From Variovorax flavidus (GTDB lineage Bacteria; Pseudomonadota; Gammaproteobacteria; Burkholderiales; Burkholderiaceae_C), in assembly GCF_030317145.1 (NCBI RefSeq), contig NZ_JASZYE010000001.1, positions 806,001 through 870,000 of the forward strand: a DNA stretch of 64,000 nucleotides. Reading direction: 5' to 3'. The notes beneath the pieces were generated by a model. It was not told where the DNA came from and did no database searches. It worked only from the letters and a program-made list of their open reading frames with translations. Of this stretch, positions 26,155 through 35,414 are shown one piece after another (position 1 is the first letter of the stretch; each line of letters opens with the position of its first letter). Both the position numbers and the translations under genes were made by a program.

Positions 26155-26595
26155 CTATGGATTGGATGGCAACCGTGCAATGGTGCCCTGCGCGATGGCG
26201 CAGAGCTTTTCCTCAGCGCCGGTGACCGCGAAGATCTCGCAGGCACAAACGGCCTGCGACTTGCCGACGTGCACGGCCTTGGCACGCGCAATCAGGCGCT
26301 CGCCGATGGCCGGCCGGACGTAGTTGATCTTGAACTCGGCTGTCACCACCGGCACCTGCATCGCGGTGCCGCCGGCGAAGGTCAGTGCATTGTCGGCCAG
26401 GTAGCTGACCACGCCGCCGTGGACAAAGCCGTCCTGCTGCTTGACCTTGTCGGTGACGGGCAACTGCAGGTCGATGATGCCCGGCGACAGCGCGTGCATT
26501 TCAGCGCCGATCAGGACGCTAAAAGGCTGCGACGCCAGAACCTGCCGGCCCATGGCGAGAAACTTTTCGGGCGAGGCCTGCGCTGGAGACGCCAT
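26155..26595 (-). CDS. PaaI/YigI-type hotdog thioesterase
   Basis: A 146-residue hotdog protein with QDGFVHGGVVSYLADNALTFAGG, the conserved HGG and acidic-residue helix, and VTAEFKINYVRPAIGERLIARAKAVHVG in the core strands. It should hydrolyse an acyl-CoA. The ATG at 26595 follows an AGGAAA-like site; the Arg-rich upstream frame is shadow. It lies 29 nt after the thiolase gene. Its sequence is clearly distinct from the second thioesterase at 22538-22996, so the pair may handle different chain types. Confidence 0.9.
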   Translation of the reverse strand: MASPAQASPEKFLAMGRQVLASQPFSVLIGAEMHALSPGIIDLQLPVTDKVKQQDGFVHGGVVSYLADNALTFAGGTAMQVPVVTAEFKINYVRPAIGERLIARAKAVHVGKSQAVCACEIFAVTGAEEKLCAIAQGTIARLPSNP

Positions 26596-26624
26596 GGCCT
26601 TTTCCTGGTTCGTGCGCTGCAGCG

Positions 26625-27800
26625 TCAGAGGACTTCGAAGACGCCTGCTGCGCCCATGCCGCCGCCGATGCACATCGTGACGACGACCTTCTTCGCGCCG
26701 CGGCGCTTGCCTTCGATCAGCGCGTGGCCCGTGAGGCGCTGGCCGCTCACGCCGTAGGGGTGGCCCACCGCGATCGCGCCGCCGTCGACATTCAGCAGTT
26801 CGGCCGGGATGCCCAGCTTGTCGCGGCAGTAGATGACCTGCACAGCGAAAGCCTCGTTCAGTTCCCAGAGGTCGATATCGCTCACCTTGAGGCCGAGGCG
26901 CTTCAGCACCTTCGGGATCGCGAAGACCGGGCCGATGCCCATTTCGTCAGGCTCGCAGCCCGCGACTGCGAAGCCGAGGAAACGGCCCAGGGGCTTCAGG
27001 CCCTTCTGCTCGGCGTACTTTTCATCGACGAGCACGCAGGCGCCGCCGCCATCGGAGAACTGGCTGGCATTGCCGGCCGAGATGAGCCCGCCGGGCAGCG
27101 CCGGGCGGATGCCGCTGATGCCTTCCTTGGTGGTGCCGGCACGAATGCCTTCGTCGTTCTCGAGCGTGACTTCCTTGGTGCGCAGACCCATCACCGGATC
27201 GGCCACGCCCGCCAGCACCGTGATCGGAGCGATCTCGTCCTTGAAGCGGCCGGCTTCCAGTGCGGCAGTGGCCTTCTGCTGGCTGGCTGCGCCGTATTCG
27301 TCCATCGCGTCGCGGCCGATGTTGTAGCGCTTGGCAACCTGCTCGGCGGTCTGCAGCATGTTCCAGTAGATCTCGGGCTTGTGCTTCACGAGCCAGGGGT
27401 CGGCCAGCATGTGCTTATTGGCTTCGTTTTGCACGCAGGAGATGCTCTCGACACCGCCGGCCACATAGACCTCGCCTTCGCCCGCGATGATGCGCTGCGC
27501 CGCGGTTGCGATGGTCTGCAGGCCCGACGAGCAGAAGCGGTTGATGGTCATGCCCGACGTCGTGATCGGCAATCCGGCGCGCAGTGCGATCTGGCGTGCG
27601 ATGTTGGAACCGGTCGCGCCCTCAGGCGTGGCGCAGCCCATGATGACGTCGTCCACCGACGCGGGATCGATGCCGGCGCGCTGGACTGCGTGCTGCACCG
27701 CATGGCCGCCGAGCGTGGCGCCGTGCGTCATGTTGAAGGCACCCTTCCAGCTCTTGGCGAGCGGCGTGCGGGCGGTGGAAACGATGACGGCGCTGGTCAT
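26625..27800 (-). CDS. fadA: Acetyl-CoA C-acyltransferase (thiolase)
   Basis: The 391-residue length and all three catalytic regions are standard: Cys90 in NRFCSSGLQ forms the acyl-enzyme, His lies in [13 protein letters not shown], and the second Cys in [13 protein letters not shown]. It cleaves 3-ketoacyl-CoA with CoA to acetyl-CoA and a shortened acyl-CoA, the last beta-oxidation step, or runs in the condensing direction. The fadB-like gene is two genes upstream in the same operon, with only an M20 peptidase gene between, which supports a degradative role. Confidence 0.93.
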   Translation of the reverse strand: MTSAVIVSTARTPLAKSWKGAFNMTHGATLGGHAVQHAVQRAGIDPASVDDVIMGCATPEGATGSNIARQIALRAGLPITTSGMTINRFCSSGLQTIATAAQRIIAGEGEVYVAGGVESISCVQNEANKHMLADPWLVKHKPEIYWNMLQTAEQVAKRYNIGRDAMDEYGAASQQKATAALEAGRFKDEIAPITVLAGVADPVMGLRTKEVTLENDEGIRAGTTKEGISGIRPALPGGLISAGNASQFSDGGGACVLVDEKYAEQKGLKPLGRFLGFAVAGCEPDEMGIGPVFAIPKVLKRLGLKVSDIDLWELNEAFAVQVIYCRDKLGIPAELLNVDGGAIAVGHPYGVSGQRLTGHALIEGKRRGAKKVVVTMCIGGGMGAAGVFEVL

Positions 27801-27831
27801 GGTGTGGTCCTTTGAAGAAGAGGAATGACGG

Positions 27832-29301
27832 TTACTGGGGCTGTGCGGTGTTGCGCAGCAACTGGTGATAGAACGAGATCATCTCGGCGTAATTCGAGAT
27901 CGCGACGCGCTCGTTGGTACCGTGGAAGCGCGGAAGATCCTCGCTCTTCACGCGAAACGGAGAGAAGCGGTAGATCGAATCGCTCACGATGCTGAAGTGG
28001 CGCGAGTCGGTCGCGGCTGTCATCAGGCCGGGCGCAACGACCGCGTCCGGGAACACCTGCCGCACCGCCTGTTCGATCGAGCGATAGCCGCGGACGTCAG
28101 TCGGCGACACCGGTGACGGCTCGGAATTGCCGGGGTAGCGCTTGACCTGGATTGCATCGTTGCCGAGAGCGCGTTTGAGATGGGCTTCCACGCTGTCGAT
28201 GGTGTCGCCCGGCAGGATGCGGAAATTCACGGCGGCTTCGATGCGCCCCGGCAGCACGTTGTCCTTGTTGCCGGCGCGCACGATCGTGAGCGCGGTGGTC
28301 GTGCGCAGCATTGCGTTGCTGCTCGGGCTCTTGGACAACTGGCTCTCGACCAGCGGCCCGGTGAGCCACAGGTTGGAGAGCATCACGCGGTTCACGCCGC
28401 TCATCTCCGGAGCGAGCGCGCCGAACATCTGGCCCGCCACACCCTTGATGCCGCCGGGCATCGGGGTCGCCTCGAGCCGTGCCAACGCCGTGCTCATGCT
28501 GCCGATGGCGCTGTGCGCGGGCGGCATCGAAGAATGGCCCGGCGATGTGTCGAGCGAGAGGAAGAAGGTGCCATAGCCCTTCTCCGCCAGGCCGATCAGC
28601 GCCGCCGGCTTCGAAAGGCCGGGCAGCACGCCATCGAGCACCAGCAGACCTTCGTCGAGCACCCAGTCCAGGCGCACGCCGCGTGACTTGAGCAGTTCGG
28701 CAATGGGCAATGCGCCGCGCAGGCCGCTCACCTCCTCGTCGTCGCCCATCACGAGGTAGACCGTCTGGGTGGGCTGGAAGCCGCTGCCGATCAGCATCTC
28801 GATGGCTTCCAGTTGCGCCATCAGGTTGCTCTTGTTGTCGAGCGTTCCTCGGCCCCAGACGAAGCCGTCCTTGATCTCTCCAGCGAAAGGATCGACCGAC
28901 CAGGCTTTTTCGGTGCCGGACGCGATGGGCACCATGTCCTGGTGCGCCATCAGGGCGATGGGCTTGGCCTTGGGGTCGGAGCCGGTCCACGTGTAGAGCA
29001 GCGCCTTCTGTCCGACCACTTCCTTCTTCAGGGTGGCGTGGACCTTGGGAAACTGCTGCGCCAGATAGGCATGCAGCTTGTCGAACTCCGCGTTGTTCGC
29101 GGCCGGGTCCTCGAGGCTCGACACCGTACGGAACCGGATCGCCTCGGACAGCCGCTTCGCAGCGGCCTCCGCGTCGATCGGCAATGCAGGCGCAGGTGCC
29201 ACGGCAAGTTGCCGCGACGGCGTGCGCCAGGTGTTGACCGCCACCGCCGCCGCCAGTGCCGCGAGCACCAGCAGCAACGCAAGGGAAACGCGTTTCAGCA
29301 T
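27832..29301 (-). CDS. M20 family (PM20D1-like) metallopeptidase/amidase
   Basis: A 489-residue protein with one N-terminal hydrophobic segment (about residues 5-24), so it is probably anchored in or exported across the inner membrane. The di-zinc ligands are recognisable: His in [10 protein letters not shown], Asp in [12 protein letters not shown], and the Glu pair in [12 protein letters not shown]20D1 relatives form or hydrolyse N-acyl amino acids. That would make sense between fadB and a thiolase if the imported substrate were an N-acyl amino acid whose freed fatty acid is then oxidised; this is inference. Gaps to its neighbours are 19 and 31 nt. Confidence 0.85.
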   Translation of the reverse strand: MLKRVSLALLLVLAALAAAVAVNTWRTPSRQLAVAPAPALPIDAEAAAKRLSEAIRFRTVSSLEDPAANNAEFDKLHAYLAQQFPKVHATLKKEVVGQKALLYTWTGSDPKAKPIALMAHQDMVPIASGTEKAWSVDPFAGEIKDGFVWGRGTLDNKSNLMAQLEAIEMLIGSGFQPTQTVYLVMGDDEEVSGLRGALPIAELLKSRGVRLDWVLDEGLLVLDGVLPGLSKPAALIGLAEKGYGTFFLSLDTSPGHSSMPPAHSAIGSMSTALARLEATPMPGGIKGVAGQMFGALAPEMSGVNRVMLSNLWLTGPLVESQLSKSPSSNAMLRTTTALTIVRAGNKDNVLPGRIEAAVNFRILPGDTIDSVEAHLKRALGNDAIQVKRYPGNSEPSPVSPTDVRGYRSIEQAVRQVFPDAVVAPGLMTAATDSRHFSIVSDSIYRFSPFRVKSEDLPRFHGTNERVAISNYAEMISFYHQLLRNTAQPQ

Positions 29302-29320
29302 AGAGCGGTCTCGCCTCCGG

Positions 29321-31426
29321 TCAGCTGAACGACTTGCCTTCGGCCACCAGCTTCTGGATCAGCGGCGCCGGCTGCCAGAAGCTCGCGTCGTCTCGCGGGT
29401 TCTTGGCAAAGCGCTTCATCGATTCGGCCACGTTGTACAGGCCCACCTGGCTCGCGTAGTGCATCGGACCGCCGCGCCAGATCGGGAAGCCGTAGCCCGT
29501 GAGGTACACCATGTCGATGTCGCCGGACTTGGAGGCGATGCCGTCGTCGAGAATGCGCGCGCCTTCGTTGACCAGGGCATACACCAGACGCTGCACGATC
29601 TCTTCGTCGGAGATCTTGCGCGGCGTGATGCCCAGTTCCTTGCGGTGATCCTCGATCATCTTGTTGACGAGATCGGACGGGATCGCATCGCGCTTGCCGG
29701 CCTGGTAGTCGTACCACCCTGCCCCGGTCTTCTGGCCGAAGCGGCCCAGCTCGCAGAGCTTGTCGGCGGTGCGGCTGTACTTCATGTCGGCGATCTCGGT
29801 GGCGCGGCGCTTGCGGATGGCCCAGCCGATGTCGTTGCCAGCGAGGTCGCCCATGCGGAACGGCCCCATCGCGAAGCCGAACTTCTCGATGGCCTTGTCG
29901 ACCTGTTGCGGCGTCGCGCCTTCGTCCAGCAGGAAGCCGGCCTGGCGCGAGTACTGCTCGATCATGCGGTTGCCGATGAACCCGTCGCACACGCCGGAGA
30001 CGACTGCGGTCTTCTTGATCTTCTTGGCGGTGGACATGACGGTGGCGAGCACATCCTTGGCCGTTTCCTTGCCACGCACCACTTCGAGCAGCTTCATCAC
30101 GTTGGCCGGGCTGAAGAAGTGCATGCCGACCACGTCCTGCGGACGCTGGGTGAAAGCTGCGATCTTGTCGACGTCGAGCGTGGAGGTGTTGGAGGCCAGG
30201 ATGGCGCCGGGCTTGGCCACGCGGTCGAGTTCCTTGAAGACCTTCTCCTTGACGCCGAGTTCTTCGAACACGGCTTCGATGATGAGGTCGGCATCCTTCA
30301 GGTCGTTGTAGTCGAGCGTGGTGCTCAGCAGCGCCATGCGTTGCTCGTACTTGTCCTGCTTGAGCTTGCCCTTCTTGACCTGGGCTTCGTAGTTCTTCTT
30401 GATCGTGGCGATGCCGCGGTCGAGCGCATCCTGCTTCATCTCGAGGATCTTCACGGGGATACCCGCGTTCAGGAAGTTCATCGAGATGCCGCCGCCCATG
30501 GTGCCGGCGCCGATCACGCCGATGGACTTGATCGCGCGCTGGGGCGTGTCGTCCGCCACATCGGGAATGCGCGAAGCCGCACGTTCGGCCATGAACAGGT
30601 GGCGCAACGCCAGCGATTCGGGCGTGAACATCAGCGCGGTGAAGAGACGGCGCTCTTCGGCCATGCCGTCGTCGAACTTCATCTTGGTCGCGGCTTGCAC
30701 GGCATCGACGCACTTGAGGGGCGCCGGATAGTTCTTCGACATGCCGCCGACCATGTTCTTGGCGAACTGGAAGTAGGCGTCACCCTGCGGGTGCTTGCAC
30801 GGCAGGTTGCGCACCAGCGGCAATTCGGCGCCCGTCTTGCCGGCCACCGACTTCGCGAATTCGATGGCTTCGTCGAACACGGATTCCGGCGATGCCGCCA
30901 GCTTGTCGAACAGCTTCTGGCCAGGCAGCGAAGCGAGCATCTCGCTCTTGACGGCTTCGCCGCTGACGATCATGTTGAGCGCGGTCTCGACGCCCAGCAC
31001 GCGCGGAAGGCGCTGCGTGCCACCGGCGCCGGGCAGCAGGCCCAGCTTGACTTCGGGCAGCGCGACGCTGGTTCCGGGTGCGGCCACGCGGTAGTGGCAG
31101 CCCAGGGCCAGTTCGAGGCCACCGCCCATGCAGACGGAGTGGATCGCGGCGACGATGGGCTTGGGCGATGCTTCGAGCGCCAGGATCACGCTCAGCAGAT
31201 TGGGTTCCTGCAGCGCCTTGGGCGTGCCGAACTCCTTGATGTCGGCGCCGCCGGAGAAAGCCTTGCCTGCGCCGGTGATGACGATCGACTTGACGGCCGG
31301 GTCGTCGATGGCCTTCGAGAGCCCGTCGGTGATGCCGATACGCGTCGAGAAACCGAGGCCATTGACCGGGGGATTGGTCATCGTGATCACGGCGACATCG
31401 CCGAGCACTTTGTATTCAGCCGTCAT
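29321..31426 (-). CDS. fadB: Bifunctional enoyl-CoA hydratase/3-hydroxyacyl-CoA dehydrogenase
   Basis: A 701-residue two-function enzyme. The N-terminal crotonase domain (about 1-190) has [27 protein letters not shown] with one catalytic Glu and [20 protein letters not shown] with the other. The dehydrogenase half has the NAD motif [13 protein letters not shown] near 298 and the catalytic His in [19 protein letters not shown]. It hydrates 2-enoyl-CoA and oxidises the 3-hydroxy product. ATG 31426 has an AAAGGAA site and matches family N-termini ([15 protein letters not shown]). It heads a run of closely spaced genes downstream, so the main catabolic promoter should lie in 31427-31615. Confidence 0.94.
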   Translation of the reverse strand: MTAEYKVLGDVAVITMTNPPVNGLGFSTRIGITDGLSKAIDDPAVKSIVITGAGKAFSGGADIKEFGTPKALQEPNLLSVILALEASPKPIVAAIHSVCMGGGLELALGCHYRVAAPGTSVALPEVKLGLLPGAGGTQRLPRVLGVETALNMIVSGEAVKSEMLASLPGQKLFDKLAASPESVFDEAIEFAKSVAGKTGAELPLVRNLPCKHPQGDAYFQFAKNMVGGMSKNYPAPLKCVDAVQAATKMKFDDGMAEERRLFTALMFTPESLALRHLFMAERAASRIPDVADDTPQRAIKSIGVIGAGTMGGGISMNFLNAGIPVKILEMKQDALDRGIATIKKNYEAQVKKGKLKQDKYEQRMALLSTTLDYNDLKDADLIIEAVFEELGVKEKVFKELDRVAKPGAILASNTSTLDVDKIAAFTQRPQDVVGMHFFSPANVMKLLEVVRGKETAKDVLATVMSTAKKIKKTAVVSGVCDGFIGNRMIEQYSRQAGFLLDEGATPQQVDKAIEKFGFAMGPFRMGDLAGNDIGWAIRKRRATEIADMKYSRTADKLCELGRFGQKTGAGWYDYQAGKRDAIPSDLVNKMIEDHRKELGITPRKISDEEIVQRLVYALVNEGARILDDGIASKSGDIDMVYLTGYGFPIWRGGPMHYASQVGLYNVAESMKRFAKNPRDDASFWQPAPLIQKLVAEGKSFS

Positions 31427-31501
31427 GCTGCGTTCCTTTGGGATGGGAGAGGATCGAAAAAAGGGTTCGAGAGCGCGGCGCACTCACTCGGCGCCGGCGC
31501 C

Positions 31502-31522
31502 CTCGCACTTAAAAAGCACGAG
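31502..31522. promoter_or_regulatory. 21-bp dyad CTCG-N2-CTT-N3-AAG-N2-CGAG upstream of fadB
   Basis: Both arms match at seven positions (CTCG and CTT against AAG and CGAG), centred on AAA. It lies 76-96 nt upstream of the fadB start. On the minus strand a TTCACA (-35-like, 31534-31539) precedes it, so the dyad would cover the -10 region. Position and symmetry fit a TetR-type repressor site for an acyl-CoA-responsive regulator. Confidence 0.45.
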
Positions 31523-31547
31523 TGTTCTTTTTTTGTGAAATTCTAGG

Positions 31548-31604
31548 CGTTTCCTGTGACCAGGCAACGGCCCCAAGTCGCTGTCGAGACAAAGACAGGA
31601 AACG
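31548..31604. repeat. Separated 10-bp inverted repeat in the livF-fadB gap
   Basis: CGTTTCCTGT at 31548-31557 is the exact reverse complement of ACAGGAAACG at 31595-31604. The right arm also overlaps GACAG (31594-31598), which can pair with CTGTC at 31581-31585, so two alternative stems are possible in RNA. No T-run follows on the minus strand, so it is a poor intrinsic terminator; two operator half-sites or an mRNA 3' stem for livF are alternatives. Confidence 0.4.
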
Positions 31605-31615
31605 GTTCGAGGTCG

Positions 31616-32311
31616 TCAGACCTCCAGCCATTCCTTGCGGGTCGAGGCGTCTGCCCTGAGGCTGTCCGGCGTGCCGTCGAACACGATGCTGCCATGGCCC
31701 ATCACCAGCGCGCGATCGGAGATCTGCATGGCAATGGTCAGCTTCTGTTCGATCAGCAGCACCGAGATGCCCTTGTCCTTGAGCGTGCGAAGGTATTGCC
31801 CCACCAGCTCCACGATCTTGGGGGCCAAGCCTTCGGTCGGCTCGTCGATGATGATCAGGTCGGGATCACCCATCAGCGTGCGGCACAAGGTCAGCATCTG
31901 CTGCTCGCCGCCGGAGAGCACGCCGGCCTCGGTGTGCTGGCGCTCCTTCAGGCGCGGAAACATCCCGTACATGTCGTCGAAGGACCAACGGCTGCCCTTG
32001 CCGCTGCCCTTCTGGCCCAAGAGCAGGTTCTGGTGCACCGTGAGTTTCGGGAAGATGTCGCGGTTCTCGGGCACGTAGCCGATGCCGAGGTGCGCGATCT
32101 CATAGGCCTTGCGGCGCAGGATGTCCTGTTCCTTCCAGCGCAGCGTGCCTTCGGCGTGCACCAGGCCCATGATGGCCTTGGCCGTCGTCGACCGGCCCGA
32201 GCCGTTGCGACCCAGCAATGCGACGATTTCGCCGGGGCCGACGTCAAACGAAACACCATGCAACACATGGCTCTTGCCGTAATAGGCGTGGATGTCTTGG
32301 AGCTTCAGCAT
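31616..32311 (-). CDS. livF: Liv/HAAT-family ABC transporter ATPase LivF (Walker A variant)
   Basis: The 231-residue ATPase has the LivF length and motifs: signature LSGGEQQML, Walker B LIIIDEPTEGL, and EQK in the H-loop position, where LivF proteins usually have a Gln rather than His. The Walker A reads GRNGSGRST: residue 40 is Arg (codon CGG on the minus strand, bases 32192-32194) where Lys is expected. This may weaken ATP hydrolysis at that site. The start at 32311 gives a 1-nt gap to the livG stop. It is the last gene of livK-H-M-G-F; substrates of this family are branched amino acids, amides, urea or aromatic and aliphatic acids. Confidence 0.9.
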   Translation of the reverse strand: MLKLQDIHAYYGKSHVLHGVSFDVGPGEIVALLGRNGSGRSTTAKAIMGLVHAEGTLRWKEQDILRRKAYEIAHLGIGYVPENRDIFPKLTVHQNLLLGQKGSGKGSRWSFDDMYGMFPRLKERQHTEAGVLSGGEQQMLTLCRTLMGDPDLIIIDEPTEGLAPKIVELVGQYLRTLKDKGISVLLIEQKLTIAMQISDRALVMGHGSIVFDGTPDSLRADASTRKEWLEV

Positions 32312-32312
32312 G

Positions 32313-33083
32313 TCAATGTCCAGCACCTTGCGCGTCGGCCACCGCCGAACCGAGATAGGCTTCCTGCACGCGCGGGTTGGCGCGCACGGCGGCGGGGGTG
32401 TCGAAGGCGATGACTTCGCCATAGACAACTACCGCAATCTTGTCGGCAAGGCCGAACACCACGCCCATGTCATGCTCCACCGTCAGCAGCGTCTTGCCGA
32501 CGGTGACCTGCTTGATCAGCGCGATGAAGTGCGCCGTCTCGGACTTGCTCATGCCGGCCGTTGGCTCGTCGAGCAGGATCACATTGGCGCCGCCGGCGAT
32601 GGTGACGCCGATTTCCAGCGCGCGCTGCTCGGCATAGGTAAGGTTCACCGCGTGGACGTCGCGCTTCTTGTCGAGGCCGACCTGATGGATCAGCTCCTCG
32701 GTACGCTCGTTGGCGTCGTCGAGGTTCGACAGGAAGCGCAAGAAGGTGTAGCGGTAGCCAAGACTCCACAGCACGCCGCAGCGCAGGTTCTCGAAGACGC
32801 TGAGCTTCGGAAAGATGTTCGTGATCTGGAAGCTGCGCGACAGGCCCATCCGGTTGATCTCGAACGGCTTCTTGCCGTCGATACGCTGCCCGTTGAGGAG
32901 CACCTCGCCGCTGGTGGGTGCCAGCCGCCCGCTGATCAGGTTGAACAAGGTCGACTTGCCAGCCCCGTTGGGCCCGATGATGCCGACGCGCTCGCCGGCT
33001 TCGACCGCCAGGTCGACCCCGCGGATGATCTCGGTCTTGCCGAAATTCTTGCGAAGTCCCTTGAGTTCAAGTGCATGGGTCAT
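32313..33083 (-). CDS. livG: Liv/HAAT-family ABC transporter ATPase LivG (signature variant)
   Basis: A 256-residue ATPase with a normal Walker A (GPNGAGKST, Lys43), Walker B VILLDEPTAGM and His in LLTVEHDMG. Its signature is LTYAEQ (residues 148-153, bases 32625-32642) instead of the LSYGQQ/LAYGDQ usual in LivG, so the key Gly is Ala. With the LivF Arg40 change, both losses fall on one composite ATP site of the heterodimer. It overlaps the livM stop by 4 nt. Confidence 0.92.
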   Translation of the reverse strand: MTHALELKGLRKNFGKTEIIRGVDLAVEAGERVGIIGPNGAGKSTLFNLISGRLAPTSGEVLLNGQRIDGKKPFEINRMGLSRSFQITNIFPKLSVFENLRCGVLWSLGYRYTFLRFLSNLDDANERTEELIHQVGLDKKRDVHAVNLTYAEQRALEIGVTIAGGANVILLDEPTAGMSKSETAHFIALIKQVTVGKTLLTVEHDMGVVFGLADKIAVVVYGEVIAFDTPAAVRANPRVQEAYLGSAVADAQGAGH

Positions 33084-34375
33084 GCCAGCTCCCTCCGCTT
33101 GATCTCGGCTTCGATCTCTTCCTGCGCCTGACCCCAGACGCGCACGAAGCGCCGTCTCACGACCTCCAGCACGGCAAGGCCGATGGCCAGGATGAGCACC
33201 GCGCCGGCCCAGCTGGCGAAGCCGGACGTATCGAGCGGCACGCCGAAGAAGTTGAGTTGGGGGCCCAGGGCCGAATTGAGCTGGATGTGATAGATCATTT
33301 CGATGAGGGCGGCCGCGCCGACCACCACCGGGATGGCCGCCAGCAGCAGGCCGATATAGAGCTTCCAGAGCCGGTTGAACTTGCCGAACTTCGCGACGCG
33401 CAGGTTCATCATGATCAGGCTCGCAATACCGCCGGGCGCGAACATCACCATGAAGACGAACACCAGCCCGAAATAGAGCTGCCAGGCCTTGGAGAGCTCC
33501 GACAGCAGCACCGATGCGAACACCAGCAGCACCGCGCCGATGATCGGGCCGAAGAAGAACACCGCGCCACCCAGGAAGGTGAAGAGCAGGTAGCCCCCCG
33601 AGCGGATGGCGTTCAGGCTGTCGGCCGCGTTGACGATCTCGAAGTTGATCGCCGCCAGCCCGCCGCCCACGCCGGCGAAGAAGCCGGCGATGATGAAGGC
33701 GAAGTAGCGCACGCGCTGCGTGTTGTAGCCGATGAACTCCACACGCTCCGGGTTGTCGCGCACCGCATTCAGGATGCGGCCGAGCGGCGTGCCCGTGAAG
33801 GCATACATCAAGGCAGTGCACACGAAGCAGTAGACGGCGATCAGGTAGTAGACCTGGATCTGCGGCCCGAAGGTGATGCCGAAGAAGGGCCTGCCGTACA
33901 CCCGGTCGGTCGTCACGCCGCCCTCCCCGCCGAAGAAGCCGGGGAACATCAGCGCCATCGAGGCCACGAGTTCGCCGATGCCCAGGGTGATCATGGCAAA
34001 GGTGGTGCCCGACTTCTTGGTCGTGACGAAGCCGAAGAGGATGGCGAAGAACATGCCCGCCAGCCCGCCGATCACCGGGATCAGCACCAGCGGGATCGGC
34101 AAGCCGCCCTTGCCCGCAAGGTTCATCGCATGAATCGCGATGAACGACCCGAGCCCGGTATAGACCGCATGCCCGAAGCTCAGCATGCCGCCCTGGCCGA
34201 GCAGGATGTTGTAGCTCAGGCAGATGATGATGAGATAGCCCATCTGCGAGAGCATCGTCAGCGCCAGGCTGGTCTTGAAGACCATCGGGGCCACGATCAG
34301 CGCGATCGCGAACAGCGACCAGATGAAATAGCGCCCGATGTTCCAGGGCTTGAAGCGGTAGTACTGCGTGGTCAT
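33080..34375 (-). CDS. livM: Liv/HAAT-family ABC transporter permease LivM
   Basis: A 431-residue permease. It shows the family's LSYNILLGQGGMLSFGHAVYTGLG segment near residues 52-75, the cytoplasmic coupling-loop region GRILNAVRDNPERVEFIGYN near 205-224 and about ten hydrophobic segments. It is about 80-100 residues longer than typical LivM proteins because of a C-terminal extra region (VVGAAALIEMIYH ... VLEVVRRRFVRVW) with two further hydrophobic stretches and a charged tail. It pairs with LivH to form the membrane channel. It lies 3 nt after livH and overlaps livG. Confidence 0.92.
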   Translation of the reverse strand: MTTQYYRFKPWNIGRYFIWSLFAIALIVAPMVFKTSLALTMLSQMGYLIIICLSYNILLGQGGMLSFGHAVYTGLGSFIAIHAMNLAGKGGLPIPLVLIPVIGGLAGMFFAILFGFVTTKKSGTTFAMITLGIGELVASMALMFPGFFGGEGGVTTDRVYGRPFFGITFGPQIQVYYLIAVYCFVCTALMYAFTGTPLGRILNAVRDNPERVEFIGYNTQRVRYFAFIIAGFFAGVGGGLAAINFEIVNAADSLNAIRSGGYLLFTFLGGAVFFFGPIIGAVLLVFASVLLSELSKAWQLYFGLVFVFMVMFAPGGIASLIMMNLRVAKFGKFNRLWKLYIGLLLAAIPVVVGAAALIEMIYHIQLNSALGPQLNFFGVPLDTSGFASWAGAVLILAIGLAVLEVVRRRFVRVWGQAQEEIEAEIKRRELA

Positions 34376-34378
34376 GGG

Positions 34379-35332
34379 TCAGTCTTCCCGCGTGCCGAGC
34401 AAGCCCTTCGGCCTGAAGATCAGGATGAGAACGAGGAACAGGTAGGGAAGGATCGGCGCCACCTGCGAGATCGTGAGATTGAGCAAGGGATAGCCGAAGG
34501 TGCTCTCGGTCACCGCGACACCGATGGCTCGCAGGCCGGTGGCCATGGATTGATCCATCGCGACGGCGAAGGTCTGGATGATCCCGATCAACAGCGACGC
34601 CAGGAAGGCACCCGCGAGCGAGCCCATGCCGCCCACGACGACGACCACGAAGATGATCGACCCCACGGAAGCGGCCATGGCCGGCTCCGTGACGTAGGTG
34701 TTGCCGCCAACCACGCCCGCAAGACCTGCCAGCGCGGCGCCGCCGCCGAACACCAGCATGAAGACGCGCGGCACGTTGTGGCCCAGCGCCTCGACCATCT
34801 CGGGATGCTTGAGCGCAGCCTGGATCACGAGCCCGATGCGCGTGCGGGTCAGCAACAGCCAGACGGACAGCAGCATCAGCAGCGCGACGAGCATGATGAA
34901 CGAGCGCGACTTGGGAAACTGCGTGCCGTACAGCGTAAAGAGCGGCCCCTGCAGTTGGGTCGGCAGACCGTAGGGCACCGTTGAGCGGCCCCACACCAGT
35001 TGCACGACCTCGAGGATCAGGTAGGAAAGACCGAAGGTCACCAGCAGTTCAGGCACGTGCCCGAACTTGTGCACCCGTCGCAGGCTGTAGCGCTCGAAGG
35101 CCGCACCCAGTGCGCCCACCAGCAACGGCGCGATGAACAGGGCCGGCCAGAAGCCGATGATGCCGGAGAGCGTGTAGGCCACGTAGGCCCCGAGCATGTA
35201 GAAGCTGGTGTGCGCGAAGTTGAGCACACCCATCATGCTGAAGATCAGCGTCAGGCCAGAGCTCAGCATGAACAACAGCAAGCCGTAGCTGACGCCGTTG
35301 AGCAGCGAGATGACGAAGAATTCGACGTTCAT
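34379..35332 (-). CDS. livH: Liv/HAAT-family ABC transporter permease LivH
   Basis: A 317-residue permease with about eight hydrophobic segments. It has the family's N-terminal LLNGVSYGLLLFMLSSGLTLIFSMMGVLNFAH and the coupling-loop region (RTRIGLVIQAALKHPEMVEALGHN, about residues 165-188). It partners LivM. The gene follows livK after an 82-bp gap that contains an apparent intrinsic terminator, so its expression should be lower than that of the binding protein. Confidence 0.93.
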   Translation of the reverse strand: MNVEFFVISLLNGVSYGLLLFMLSSGLTLIFSMMGVLNFAHTSFYMLGAYVAYTLSGIIGFWPALFIAPLLVGALGAAFERYSLRRVHKFGHVPELLVTFGLSYLILEVVQLVWGRSTVPYGLPTQLQGPLFTLYGTQFPKSRSFIMLVALLMLLSVWLLLTRTRIGLVIQAALKHPEMVEALGHNVPRVFMLVFGGGAALAGLAGVVGGNTYVTEPAMAASVGSIIFVVVVVGGMGSLAGAFLASLLIGIIQTFAVAMDQSMATGLRAIGVAVTESTFGYPLLNLTISQVAPILPYLFLVLILIFRPKGLLGTRED

Positions 35333-35350
35333 CGGTCCTTGGGATCACGT

Positions 35351-35386
35351 AAGAAAAGAAAAAGGCCCGAGTGTTGAAGTCGGGCC
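35351..35386 (-). terminator. Intrinsic terminator/attenuator between livK and livH
   Basis: On the minus strand a GGCCCGA/TCGGGCC stem (arms 35380-35386 and 35364-35370, 9-nt loop) is followed by a T-rich tract (bases 35351-35363). It lies after the livK stop and before livH in the same operon, where partial termination would give binding protein in excess over the membrane components. Confidence 0.8.
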
Positions 35387-35414
35387 TCGACCGGTCAACT
35401 TCCCCGCAGGGGAA

